From DAOUEX01 sp034430235 (GTDB lineage Bacteria > Chloroflexota > Anaerolineae > UBA2200), in NCBI GenBank assembly GCA_964478075.1, contig CAYZGO010000014.1:21314-85313 (forward strand): DNA of 64,000 bases, read 5' to 3'. Of this stretch, positions 52,952-61,614 are shown in pieces; position 1 is the first letter of the stretch, and each line of letters starts with the position of its first letter. The notes under the pieces are model-generated. The model had not been told where the DNA came from. It ran no database searches and saw nothing but the letters and a program-made list of their open reading frames with translations. The position numbers were made by a program, and so were the translations under genes.

Positions 52952-55537
52952 CTACTGCCTCTCAAACACGAACTCGTTATCTTGGACAGCTACAGTGATC
53001 GCGTCGCCATCTTTGAATTCACCTTGCAGTAGCTTCAAAGCGAGTCGATCCTGTAGTTCTCTTTGTATGACGCGCTTCAGCGGCCGCGCTCCGTAGACAG
53101 GGTCGTAGCCTTCTTTGGCTAGACGGCGTCTGGCCTCCTCCGTCAACTCCAGCTTGATTTTACGGTCATCGAGAAGAGCTTGCAAATGTTGTAGTTGAAT
53201 GTCCACAATTTGGACCAACTGCTCCATACCCAGTGAATGGAAGATGATAACCTCGTCTATACGGTTCAAGAACTCTGGCCGTAACTGCATCCTCAGAGCT
53301 TCCAACACACGGCGTCGCATCTCTTCCTCATCGCGCCCGCCCAGTTCCTTAATCCACTGGCTGCCGACATTGGAAGTCATGATCACCACCGTGTTCGTAA
53401 AGTCCACGGTGCGTCCATGACCATCGGTCAGTCGCCCATCATCCAACAGTTGCAGGAGCGCATTGAACACTTGCGGATGCGCTTTCTCTATCTCGTCGAA
53501 AAGGATGACTGCATAGGGCCGGCGTCGCACAGCTTCGGTCAACTGGCCACCTTCTTCGTAGCCTACGTAGCCCGGCGGCGCTCCAATCAGGCGTGCCACA
53601 GTGTGGCGCTCCTGATGCTCACTCATGTCCAGGCGGACCATGGCATCTTCATCGTCGAAGAGGAATTCTGCCAAGGCTTTGGCCAGTTCTGTTTTCCCTA
53701 CACCGGTGGGCCCAAGGAAAAGGAAGCTGCCTATAGGACGGTTGGGATCCTGCAGGCCGGCCCTTGCCCGCCGTACGGCGTTGGCTACGGCCGAAATGGC
53801 TTCATCTTGCCCCACCACGCGCATGCGCAGATTCTCTTCCATGCGCAGTAGCTTTGCCTTTTCGCTTTCCAGCAGTTTGGAGATGGGAATGGCGGTCCAC
53901 TTTGAGACAATCTCGGCTACGTCCTCCTCGTCCACTTCTTCCTTAAGCATCGGCTGTCCGTGCTGTACTTCTTCCAGACGCTGTTCCCGCGTCTTTAGCT
54001 CGCTCTCGAGGTTGCGAAGGTCTCCGTAGCGCAGTTTAGATGCCTGTTCCAGGTCAGCGCGTTGCTCAGCCTGTTCAATGGCTTGTTTAGTTCCCTCGAT
54101 GCTGGTCTTAACCTCCCTGATAGCGCGAATGGCCTTTTTCTCCTGCTGCCATTGGCCTTTCATAGCCGTGCTTTCCTCATTGAGTTCGGCCAGTTCCTGC
54201 TCTATTCTCTGCAGGCGTTCCTTCGATGCGGCGTCAGATTCTTTCTCCAGGGCTTGCTGTTCGATCTGCAATTGCATGATGCGCCGCTCGACCTCGTCGA
54301 GTTCGGCAGGCATGCTGTCAATTTCCATGCGCAGTCGAGAAGCTGCCTCGTCAATCAGGTCAATAGCCTTGTCGGGCAGAAATCTACCGGTGATGTAGCG
54401 ATGCGAGAGCACCGCTGCAGCCACCAGCGCCGCATCCTGGATGCGTACGCCGTGATGCACCTCGTAGCGTCCTTTCAGGCCACGCAAGATGCTAATCGTC
54501 TCTTCGACTGTTGGTTCGTCCACATAGACTGGCTGGAAGCGTCGTTCCAGAGCCGCATCTTTCTCGATGTACTGACGGTACTCGTCGAGGGTGGTCGCGC
54601 CTACGCAATGAAGTTCGCCACGAGCCAGCATGGGCTTGAGTATGTTGCTCGCGTCCATTGCACCCTGCGCAGCTCCCGCACCGACCACCGTGTGCAGCTC
54701 ATCAATGAACAGAATGATCTTTCCCTGCGCTTCGGTGATCTCCTTCAACACGGCCTTCAGACGCTCCTCAAACTCGCCGCGATATTTAGCCCCGGCGATC
54801 AGTGCACCTAGGTCGAGGACTACGATGCGTTTGTTTTTGAGTCCCTCAGGCACGTCACCACGCACGATGCGCTGAGATAGACCCTCTACGATGGCCGTTT
54901 TGCCCACGCCAGCCTCGCCCACCAGCACTGGGTTGTTCTTGGTGCGTCGAGAGAGAACCTGTATGACGCGACGGATTTCCTCGTCACGCCCAATCACTGG
55001 GTCAAGCTTCCCGCGCCGTGCCATTTGTGTCAGGTCGAGCCCATACTTCTCCAGTGCCTGGTACTTGCCCTCTGGATGTTGGTCGGTGACTCGCTGCGTG
55101 CCACGGATGCTGGTCAATGCCTCGTAGATGCTGCTTAAGGTGATGCCGTGTTGTTGCAGTATTTCTCCCGCGCGGCTGGTCGGTACCATGACCATGCCCA
55201 TTAACAGATGCTCGGTAGACACGTATTCATCGCGCATGGACTTGGCCTGCGTTTCGGCCCGGTTCAACGCATTCTGCAAGGCTGGTCCTATGCCGATGCG
55301 GGCCGCCGCGCCGTAGACCTTGGGCTGCTGCTGTAGCTCCTCCTCAAGCTCGCACTGTAACACCTGAGGCACAAGGCTGAGCTGGCTGACTATTTGCGGC
55401 ACTACGCCGTCGGCCTGCTTCAGCAGTGCTAGCAGCAGGTGCTCCTGTTCGATCTGACTATGATTGTATTCGCTCGCAAGCGCCTGAGCTTGAATCAAAG
55501 CCTCTTGAGCTTTTTCCGTATATCTATTCAGATTCAT
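52952..55537 (-). CDS. clpB: Protein disaggregase ClpB
   Basis: 861 residues. Clp-N repeats are followed by AAA+ domain 1 (GEAGVGKTA), a long coiled-coil middle domain (about residues 410-540, rich in Glu/Gln/Lys) and AAA+ domain 2 (GPTGVGKTE). The long middle domain and the absence of the ClpP-docking loop mark ClpB. With DnaK, DnaJ and GrpE it resolves aggregates. ATG at 55537 is used; a TTG two codons earlier is possible. Confidence 0.95.
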   Translation of the reverse strand: MNLNRYTEKAQEALIQAQALASEYNHSQIEQEHLLLALLKQADGVVPQIVSQLSLVPQVLQCELEEELQQQPKVYGAAARIGIGPALQNALNRAETQAKSMRDEYVSTEHLLMGMVMVPTSRAGEILQQHGITLSSIYEALTSIRGTQRVTDQHPEGKYQALEKYGLDLTQMARRGKLDPVIGRDEEIRRVIQVLSRRTKNNPVLVGEAGVGKTAIVEGLSQRIVRGDVPEGLKNKRIVVLDLGALIAGAKYRGEFEERLKAVLKEITEAQGKIILFIDELHTVVGAGAAQGAMDASNILKPMLARGELHCVGATTLDEYRQYIEKDAALERRFQPVYVDEPTVEETISILRGLKGRYEVHHGVRIQDAALVAAAVLSHRYITGRFLPDKAIDLIDEAASRLRMEIDSMPAELDEVERRIMQLQIEQQALEKESDAASKERLQRIEQELAELNEESTAMKGQWQQEKKAIRAIREVKTSIEGTKQAIEQAEQRADLEQASKLRYGDLRNLESELKTREQRLEEVQHGQPMLKEEVDEEDVAEIVSKWTAIPISKLLESEKAKLLRMEENLRMRVVGQDEAISAVANAVRRARAGLQDPNRPIGSFLFLGPTGVGKTELAKALAEFLFDDEDAMVRLDMSEHQERHTVARLIGAPPGYVGYEEGGQLTEAVRRRPYAVILFDEIEKAHPQVFNALLQLLDDGRLTDGHGRTVDFTNTVVIMTSNVGSQWIKELGGRDEEEMRRRVLEALRMQLRPEFLNRIDEVIIFHSLGMEQLVQIVDIQLQHLQALLDDRKIKLELTEEARRRLAKEGYDPVYGARPLKRVIQRELQDRLALKLLQGEFKDGDAITVAVQDNEFVFERQ

Positions 55538-55571
55538 GAACAACTCGTCTCTAGAAATGATAATTACTTAG

Positions 55572-55595
55572 GGAGTGCTGGGAAAGCAGCACTCC
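55572..55595. promoter_or_regulatory. Perfect 9-bp inverted repeat upstream of clpB
   Basis: GGAGTGCTG and CAGCACTCC with a 6-nt loop lie between the eRF1-like gene and clpB, 35 bp before the clpB start. It is not the CIRCE order (AGCACTC first) and not a HAIR site. It could end the upstream transcript or be an operator for clpB. Confidence 0.45.
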
Positions 55596-55602
55596 ATTGT
55601 AG

Positions 55603-56691
55603 CTAATAGCGTAAAATAGCACCGATATGCCCCGCCTGCGCCAGGGCCTCGTTATCTTCGACCGTTTCCACTTTGCTGCCAGCTTCTATAGCATGGTGAA
55701 TAATCCGATTCACAGCGTCGTGAATCAAATGTAGTTTGCCGTTGCAGAACGGGCACTTTGTGATGGATTCTGCACTGATGTAGTGGCAGCCGTCACACAG
55801 ATAGCCGTCGGCCTCGAAATCCTTCTCCACAACTAGTGTATGCACGCGCCCTTCGCGAACAACATAGGACGTGTCTGCCAGGCCAATCACAGCCCCTTTG
55901 CCTTTCGCCGTGGCGGTTATCATGCCCTCTACGAGTATCTGCTCCCGCGGGCGCTCTTCGGCCTGGATAAGCTCTGCGGAACGTTTCATGACCTCGCTCG
56001 CCGAGGCTGTCACGTCCATGCCCAACGTGCCAATGGTCTGCTTTTGTAACGCCTTGGGCAGCATCTCCTTAAACAGCGGTAGCGTCTCATCCGAACCGCT
56101 CAGGATGATGCGGTTGCAGCGGTTCTCCCTACAAAAGCGGATTGTGGCCTCGGCAGCCAGCTTCAGGTTCTGCTCTGCCTGCTTGTCCACATGGCGTTGG
56201 TAGCGAGCTGCGGCGAACCCGCCTTGCTTATGGCGCTTGAGATCCTCGCCAATCAACTCGCTCTTCTCCTCAATCTGCCCTGGGTGTATGAGAAAGAAAC
56301 GTGCACTCTCGCGATCAACGAGCACTACCCCACAGCGAGCATACTCATCAAGCAGTTGCGCCAAGGGCTTGAGATAGAGCCTCTCACCTGTGTGGACTTT
56401 GCTCCCGACGGGAAGCGTGAGGGGATAAACACGCCACAGCTTCTGGGCAGCCGAAGAGAAGAGAGCCACTCCCTTCGCTTGCCAGTCGTATTCCAGGTCG
56501 AAGAACCTCGTGACCTTTGCCACATCCTTGCCCAAAGCTGAATCCTTGACCCTTTCCAGTAAATCGCGCAAGACTAGCTTGCATTTTTCCTTAGGCTGTT
56601 GCGTCAGGTCCGTGTCCAGATACAAGCTGAGTACAGGCGTCCTCTTGCCTTCAAGACTCGCCAGTTCCCGAAGCTCGCTCTCGTTAATCAC
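55603..56691 (-). CDS. Bacterial eRF1-like (baeRF family) protein with GGF instead of GGQ
   Basis: 362 residues. The middle and C-terminal parts align with archaeal/eukaryotic release factor 1: LKRHKQGGFAAARYQRHVDK sits where eRF1 has its GGQ loop and following helix, and ATIRFCRENRCNRIILSGSD matches the domain 3 start. The Gln that drives peptide release is Phe here (about residue 160). A zinc-ribbon CDGCHYISAESITKCPFC lies near residue 300. It may bind the ribosome for rescue or hibernation without hydrolysis. GTG at 56691 has a GAGGAGG site. It lies between hspR and clpB. Confidence 0.8.
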   Translation of the reverse strand: MINESELRELASLEGKRTPVLSLYLDTDLTQQPKEKCKLVLRDLLERVKDSALGKDVAKVTRFFDLEYDWQAKGVALFSSAAQKLWRVYPLTLPVGSKVHTGERLYLKPLAQLLDEYARCGVVLVDRESARFFLIHPGQIEEKSELIGEDLKRHKQGGFAAARYQRHVDKQAEQNLKLAAEATIRFCRENRCNRIILSGSDETLPLFKEMLPKALQKQTIGTLGMDVTASASEVMKRSAELIQAEERPREQILVEGMITATAKGKGAVIGLADTSYVVREGRVHTLVVEKDFEADGYLCDGCHYISAESITKCPFCNGKLHLIHDAVNRIIHHAIEAGSKVETVEDNEALAQAGHIGAILRY

Positions 56692-56721
56692 CTGCTGACC
56701 TCCTCTGATCAGTATTTGCTT

Positions 56722-57072
56722 TCAGTCTATAACAATCCCGTTCTCGTTCAGATACTGTCGTAAGCGCCGGACTTTGGATTCAAGCGCTGTGCGCGTCTCG
56801 TCCATCTCAGCCTGCAACTGCTCAATAGTATCCGTCAAGCGCAGAATTACGTCCACTGCAGCGAGGTTGACACCCAGTTCATTGGTTAGACGGCAGATTT
56901 TGCGCAGGCGCTCGATGTCACTTGGAGAATAAAGGCGCACGTTTCCCGCAGAGCGCGCTGGCGCGACCAGGCCGATGCGTTCATAGTGGCGCAATGTCTG
57001 CGGGTGCAGGTTCACTATTCTTGCCGCAACGCTGATCACGTAGCACGGCTCGTCGGGAGTTTGGTAATCCAT
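56722..57072 (-). CDS. hspR: HspR-type MerR family regulator
   Basis: 116 residues. The winged-helix signature YVISVAARIVNLHPQTLRHY, then ERIGLVAPARSAGNVRLYSP and LTNELGVNLAAVDVIL, is that of HspR rather than metal-sensing MerR. A C-terminal coiled coil follows. HspR represses heat-shock operons at HAIR sites (CTTGAGT, 7 bases, ACTCAAG) with DnaK as a co-factor. ATG at 57072 has an AGGAAG site; the frame is open to a GTG at 57114. It follows the htrA pair and probably controls this block. Confidence 0.9.
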   Translation of the reverse strand: MDYQTPDEPCYVISVAARIVNLHPQTLRHYERIGLVAPARSAGNVRLYSPSDIERLRKICRLTNELGVNLAAVDVILRLTDTIEQLQAEMDETRTALESKVRRLRQYLNENGIVID

Positions 57073-57100
57073 GCCGCTACTTCCTGCGACTCTACCGATT

Positions 57101-58291
57101 TCAGGGCTGCTCACCCAGTTCCACCTCTATGGTTTGTTCCTTGCCATCGCGCACAATGGTCAGATCCACCAATCGTCCAACCGCAGTTTTCGTTTCCAGG
57201 TACTTGGTCAAGTCCTCAATTTCGCGTATTCTGTTTTCATCGATGGCTATCAGTATGTCACCACCGACCGGTATGACGTATCTGCCAAGCTGTACCTCAC
57301 GATTGGCGCCACGCACCCCAGCCCGCGCCGCAGGTTGCCCTGGCGAGGCCTCAGTGACCAATATGCCCCGCTCGACAGGCAACTCTAAACGGTCGGCTAG
57401 TTCTGGAGTGATGGACAGGCCGCTGATGCCCAACCAGGGATGAGGGTAATAGCCCTTCTCAATGATTGACGCCACCACCCGCCGCGCTGTATCTACGGGG
57501 ATAGCAAAGCCCAGGCCTACCGAGCCTCCGCTGGGCGAGTAGATTGCCGTATTGACGCCAATCACTCTCCCGTTCGAGTCAAGAAGCGGGCCGCCAGAGT
57601 TCCCTGGATTGATGGCTGCATCGGTCTGGATGACGTCATAGATCTTGCGTTGTCCCTGAACCTTCAGGGGCCTTCCCAGCGAGCTGATGACCCCGGTGGT
57701 CAGGGTACGATCAAGACCAAATGGGTTGCCGATAGCAATGGCCCGTTGTCCGACCCGCAAGTTAGCTAAAGAGCCCCACTCGATCGGGTATAGTTTCTGC
57801 GGTGGGACATCAATCTTCAGCACTGCCAGATCGCTGGCTGGGTCGGTACCCACCACTTGGGCCTCGACGGAGGTCTCGTCGGGTAGAGTGATGACGATCC
57901 TTTCGGCACCCTCAACTACGTGATTGTTAGTGATGATGTGTCCCTCTTTGTCAATGGCAAAACCAGAACCTGTACCCTCCTGTGGCACTGCACCCCAGAA
58001 AAAGTCGCGAACGATGACACGGCTGGTGATGTGAACCACCGCCGGACTCACGCGTGCGTAGACGTTGATCACCAGTTGCTCCTCCACATCTGCAGCTTCC
58101 AGTACCCCTGGAGGCAGCGGTGTAGGAGTAACGACAATTACAATTGGAGTAAGAGTGGGCTGTGGCGTAGGATGGGCCTGCACCAGAAAACTGCATCCCG
58201 GCACTGTGGCCAATGTCAACAATGCAAGTGCGATTATGCCAGCTTTGTGTCGCGAGGTATTCACAGCTCGTGGCCTCCTCGTCTGCTTCAT
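57101..58291 (-). CDS. HtrA/DegP-like serine protease, lipoprotein
   Basis: 396 residues. The signal ends with a lipobox (TVPGC), followed by a Pro/Thr-rich linker (VVTPTPLPPG). The trypsin-like domain has His in ITNNHVVEGAE, Asp in DPASDLAVLKID and Ser in INPGNSGGPLLD. One PDZ domain closes the protein. It would degrade misfolded proteins on the outer side of the membrane. The ATG overlaps the stop of the first htrA gene as ATGA, so the pair is a tandem duplication translated together. Confidence 0.92.
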   Translation of the reverse strand: MKQTRRPRAVNTSRHKAGIIALALLTLATVPGCSFLVQAHPTPQPTLTPIVIVVTPTPLPPGVLEAADVEEQLVINVYARVSPAVVHITSRVIVRDFFWGAVPQEGTGSGFAIDKEGHIITNNHVVEGAERIVITLPDETSVEAQVVGTDPASDLAVLKIDVPPQKLYPIEWGSLANLRVGQRAIAIGNPFGLDRTLTTGVISSLGRPLKVQGQRKIYDVIQTDAAINPGNSGGPLLDSNGRVIGVNTAIYSPSGGSVGLGFAIPVDTARRVVASIIEKGYYPHPWLGISGLSITPELADRLELPVERGILVTEASPGQPAARAGVRGANREVQLGRYVIPVGGDILIAIDENRIREIEDLTKYLETKTAVGRLVDLTIVRDGKEQTIEVELGEQP

Positions 58292-59520
58292 TCGCTCGGC
58301 CTTTCGCTAAGCTTCATCTTCACTGATCGCTCATGACCGTCCCTGATGATCGTCAGTTTGACCTCTTGCCCTACCTCTGTGTAGCGCAGAATGTAGACCA
58401 GGAGATCCTCAAATCGTTCGACCTTCTGTCCATCAATGGCGATGATGACGTCACCGCCCACCTTGAGCTCTCGCCCCTTTTCCTTCACCGTTTCGTCGCT
58501 GCCCCGTAGACCAGCGTGTGCAGCAGGGCTGTCTGGCGTGACTTCGAGCACAATTGCACCGCGCTTGACTGGCAGCTTCATGGCTTCAACAATGTCTAAT
58601 GAGAGATCTGTTCCGGAGATGCCCAGCCAGGGATATGCATAGTGGCCATCTTTGATCAATCTGGGCACCACGCGTTTGACGGTATTAACTGGCACAGCAA
58701 AGCCAATACCTGCCACGTTGGCATTGTAGGCCATGTTCACGCCAATCACGCGTCCCTGCGAATCCAAGAGTGGCCCGCCCGAGTTGCCGGGGTTGATCGC
58801 CGCATCTGTCTGGATCAACTCTGGTATAGTGAACCGCGCACCGATCACAACCGAGGCTCGACCCAGTGGCAGGCTGCGGCCCAGGGCGCTGATGATGCCG
58901 GTGGTCAATGTCCCCCGCAAGCCAAAGGGATTGCCAACGGCAATAGCCCGTTGTCCCACTTCCAGGCTGTCCGAATCGCCCAGTTCGACGGGATAGAGCA
59001 TTTCCACGGGCAGGTCAACCTTGATCACAGCCAGGTCACTGTCCGGGTCTGTGCCGATAGTCTCGGCACGCACGATCGTGCCATCGTGAAAAGTAACCTG
59101 CACTTCATCCGCACTCTCTACCACGTGGTTGTTAGTAACGATGTGCCCCTCTTTGTCAATGACAAAACCAGAGCCGACGCCTTGCTGGTAGAACTCCTCC
59201 TGGTCTCTTGGTGTGTTCGGCACGCCTGGGATTTCAGGCAGGCTTGAGCCCGTGTTCTCAACGCGCTTGACGACACGAATGTTGACCACCGCAGCGTTCA
59301 CGCGCTTGTAGATGTTGATCAGCAGTTGCTCTTCGGCATCGGCCTCTCGTATCACCTCTGGTGGCAAGGGCGTTGGCGTAACTACTATGTACTCACGCGC
59401 CGGCGTGGAAGCGGGACGCGCCAGACGACCAAAGGTCGATAACCCACATACGCCGCAACCTGCCAGGTTTAGGACCAAAAAACTCGAGAGAATAGCAGTG
59501 CCTAATCTGTTGACGTTCAT
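58288..59520 (-). CDS. HtrA/DegP-like serine protease, lipoprotein
   Basis: 410 residues, a paralog of the next gene. Lipobox LNLAGC, linker VVTPTPLPPE, catalytic His in VTNNHVVESAD, Asp in DPDSDLAVIKVD, Ser in AAINPGNSGGPLLD, and a C-terminal PDZ domain. It starts 31 bases after dnaJ. Both copies have full catalytic triads, so they probably differ in substrates or expression. Confidence 0.92.
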   Translation of the reverse strand: MNVNRLGTAILSSFLVLNLAGCGVCGLSTFGRLARPASTPAREYIVVTPTPLPPEVIREADAEEQLLINIYKRVNAAVVNIRVVKRVENTGSSLPEIPGVPNTPRDQEEFYQQGVGSGFVIDKEGHIVTNNHVVESADEVQVTFHDGTIVRAETIGTDPDSDLAVIKVDLPVEMLYPVELGDSDSLEVGQRAIAVGNPFGLRGTLTTGIISALGRSLPLGRASVVIGARFTIPELIQTDAAINPGNSGGPLLDSQGRVIGVNMAYNANVAGIGFAVPVNTVKRVVPRLIKDGHYAYPWLGISGTDLSLDIVEAMKLPVKRGAIVLEVTPDSPAAHAGLRGSDETVKEKGRELKVGGDVIIAIDGQKVERFEDLLVYILRYTEVGQEVKLTIIRDGHERSVKMKLSERPSE

Positions 59521-59551
59521 GATCTCTGAAATGCTCCTTTCTGAGACATCC

Positions 59552-60484
59552 TCACCGACTCCGTAGTGAGGCCAGTTGCTCGAACAATTCCTTCTCCCGC
59601 CCGCTCAGCTTCTGTGGTACGACAACTTTCACTTCAGCATGGAGATCGCCCTTTGCTTCAGGGTTCTTGATATTGGGCATGCCCAACCCCCTGAGCCGGA
59701 AGCGCCGCCCGCTCTGTGTCTCCGGTGGGATCTTGAGCCTGGCCTGGCCTTTCAGTGTTGGCACGGTCACCTCACCACCAAGGACGGCGGTGTAGAGGTC
59801 AATGGGGGCCTCACAATAGAGATCATCCCCCTTGCGCTGGAAAGCCTTGTGCGGTAACACGGAAATGCGCAGGTAGAGGTCGCCTCTCGGCCCGCCGCCA
59901 GGCCCGAATGCACCTTTGCCGGAGATGCGCACTCGCGATCCGGTATCCACACCTGGCGGGATTTTGACCTCTAGCCTCTGGCTATCCGTTTGCAGTATGC
60001 GCTTGGCACCTCTGTAGGCCTCTTCAAGCGTTATCTCGACTGGCTGCTCCAGGTTTTGTCCACGACGGCTGCGCGGTCGCTGTGTATCGCCAGTACCGCC
60101 TACATCTCCAAAGATGCTGCGGAAGAAATCAGAGAATCCGCCGCCGAAGAGGTCGCTGAGGTTCCCGTATTCGACGTGCACCCGTCTGCCGCCAGGCTGT
60201 CCACCGGTGGACCACTGGCTCCAATTGAAGCCACGAGGGTCTCTACCCGTGCGCTGCCACTGCTGCCAACTGGCTCCAAGGTTGTTGTACTTTTGCCGCT
60301 TTTGCGGGTCGCTCAGCACTTCATGGGCTTCGTTGATCTCTTTGAAGCGTGCTTCGGCAGTCTTGTCTCCTGGGTTAACGTCCGGGTGATGTTTGCGAGC
60401 CAGGCGGCGATAAGCCTTTCTTATATCCTGTTGGGTGGCTTTCTTATCTACGCCCAGTATCTTGTAATAGTCCTTGTATTCCAT
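59552..60484 (-). CDS. DnaJ-family co-chaperone without zinc fingers (CbpA type)
   Basis: 310 residues. The J domain (residues 1-70) has the HPD motif in RKHHPDVNPGD. A Gly/Phe-rich region follows (FGGGFSDFFRSIFG) and then the two C-terminal beta domains (DLYLRISVLPHKAFQRKGDD). No CxxCxGxG repeats are present, so it is of the CbpA/DnaJ2 kind. It delivers substrates to DnaK and stimulates its ATPase. It lies 54 bases after grpE. Confidence 0.92.
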   Translation of the reverse strand: MEYKDYYKILGVDKKATQQDIRKAYRRLARKHHPDVNPGDKTAEARFKEINEAHEVLSDPQKRQKYNNLGASWQQWQRTGRDPRGFNWSQWSTGGQPGGRRVHVEYGNLSDLFGGGFSDFFRSIFGDVGGTGDTQRPRSRRGQNLEQPVEITLEEAYRGAKRILQTDSQRLEVKIPPGVDTGSRVRISGKGAFGPGGGPRGDLYLRISVLPHKAFQRKGDDLYCEAPIDLYTAVLGGEVTVPTLKGQARLKIPPETQSGRRFRLRGLGMPNIKNPEAKGDLHAEVKVVVPQKLSGREKELFEQLASLRSR

Positions 60485-60538
60485 GCAGCTTTACACCTGC
60501 CTCCTCAACTGCGCAGCCACGTTGGAGCCGATTGTCTC

Positions 60539-61030
60539 TCAATCAGTCCTTGTTACCTGCACCCGTGCTGGACGCAGCAGTCTGCCCGCAGCCATATACC
60601 CCTTTCGATACTCATGGGTGACTTTGTTCTGCTCCCCTGGATTATCCGTGAACTCGACGGCCTCGTGGATGTTGGGATCAAAGGTTTCACCCACAGATTG
60701 CAGCGCCCGCACACCTTCCTGAGCCAGAATGTTGTGCAACTGCTGATGAGTTATGCGTACGCCAGCACCCACCGGATCACCGGCAACAACATACTTGAGA
60801 GCTTCCTCGAGTTGGTCGCTGAGTTCGAGGAGGTGAGTCAACAGGCGCTTCTTTTCCTGCCACATGCGCTCCTCGCAGAGACGTTCCAGGCGTTTACGCA
60901 TGTTCTGTGACGCCGCCAGGGCACGCAGGTGTTTGTCGTGGTTCTCGGCTGCCTCCTGTCGAACCGTTTCGAGCTGTTTCTCCAGGTCGTTGTATTGCTG
61001 GCCATTTTGAGGAACTGCGTCCTTGTCCAT
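60539..61030 (-). CDS. grpE: Nucleotide exchange factor GrpE
   Basis: 163 residues. A long N-terminal coiled coil (residues 8-75) is followed by the beta-wing domain with FDPNIHEAVEFTDNPGEQNK and a typical end, YMAAGRLLRPARVQVTR. GrpE swaps ADP for ATP on DnaK. It is the first gene of the heat-shock block and has a consensus promoter, yet dnaK is not in the window. Confidence 0.93.
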   Translation of the reverse strand: MDKDAVPQNGQQYNDLEKQLETVRQEAAENHDKHLRALAASQNMRKRLERLCEERMWQEKKRLLTHLLELSDQLEEALKYVVAGDPVGAGVRITHQQLHNILAQEGVRALQSVGETFDPNIHEAVEFTDNPGEQNKVTHEYRKGYMAAGRLLRPARVQVTRTD

Positions 61031-61080
61031 AACTTTGATCCTGTCATTGGGTTGAGACTAATCTGACGAGTCGCAATGTC

Positions 61081-61109
61081 ATTCTACTACCTTAGTGTAT
61101 GCTTGTCAA
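61081..61109 (-). promoter_or_regulatory. grpE: Consensus promoter of the grpE operon
   Basis: TTGACA (61109-61104), a 17-bp spacer and TAGAAT (61086-61081) on the minus strand, 51 bp before the grpE start. I see no HAIR or CIRCE site near it. Confidence 0.8.
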
Positions 61110-61160
61110 GGTTTCTGCGGCAATTCATATAAATGTCTAACACATGGTTGGCCAACAGAG

Positions 61161-61195
61161 AAAGACGGGGTTGAGGCTCGCTCGACCCCGTCTTT
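61161..61195 (-). terminator. Terminator of the feo operon
   Basis: AAAGACGGGGTTGAG and CTCGACCCCGTCTTT form a 15-bp stem with one G-T type mismatch and a 5-nt loop; on the minus strand it ends in TTT. It lies between the last feo gene and the grpE promoter. Confidence 0.8.
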
Positions 61196-61281
61196 GATCA
61201 GGCTATCATTAGACTGTTGGCATGGGCTGGCTGGGTAACTGCCTTGGGTCTAGAGTGAAGGGGCCCGCCGCTGGCCAGCAA

Positions 61282-61548
61282 TCAGCGCAAGTGCGGCTGC
61301 GCAACCTTGTGCCCGGCCTCTGTCAACATCCACACGCGGCCTGAACCACCAATGGCACACGTGCTGGCCACTGGGCAACCTTTGCAGTCGCCGCCGCATT
61401 TTGCATTCAGGAGCTTTAGATAGCCCATACGTGCCAGTTCGTCAATCATGCTCTCGAGAAGCCCTTCACTGACGTCTAATTGCTGTGCCAGTTCCTTGAT
61501 GTTGTGCACACCTCCAGAACTGACTATATGGAGAAGTCTGTGCAGCAC
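61282..61548 (-). CDS. FeoC-like winged-helix protein with Cys cluster
   Basis: 88 residues. A winged-helix domain (LLHIVSSGGVHNIKELAQQL, then SEGLLESMIDELARMGYL) is followed by CGGDCKGCPVASTC, a Cys pattern that in FeoC proteins can bind an Fe-S cluster. FeoC-like proteins act as regulators or partners of FeoB. The start is GTG at 61548 or the TTG before it. It ends the feo operon, 64 bases after feoB. Confidence 0.78.
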   Translation of the reverse strand: MLHRLLHIVSSGGVHNIKELAQQLDVSEGLLESMIDELARMGYLKLLNAKCGGDCKGCPVASTCAIGGSGRVWMLTEAGHKVAQPHLR

Positions 61549-61614
61549 CAATTCCCGCTTTCCAGATACACGGCCAAGAGTATTGGGGACAAGCCCCTAG
61601 TGGTTGGATGATCG

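Noticed and set aside
55572..55595. CIRCE heat-shock operator
   Set aside because: The arms are in the opposite order (GAGTGCT first) with a 6-nt loop, so HrcA binding is not expected.
61031..61160. HspR HAIR operator before grpE
   Set aside because: I looked for CTTGAGT-N7-ACTCAAG or close variants and found none.
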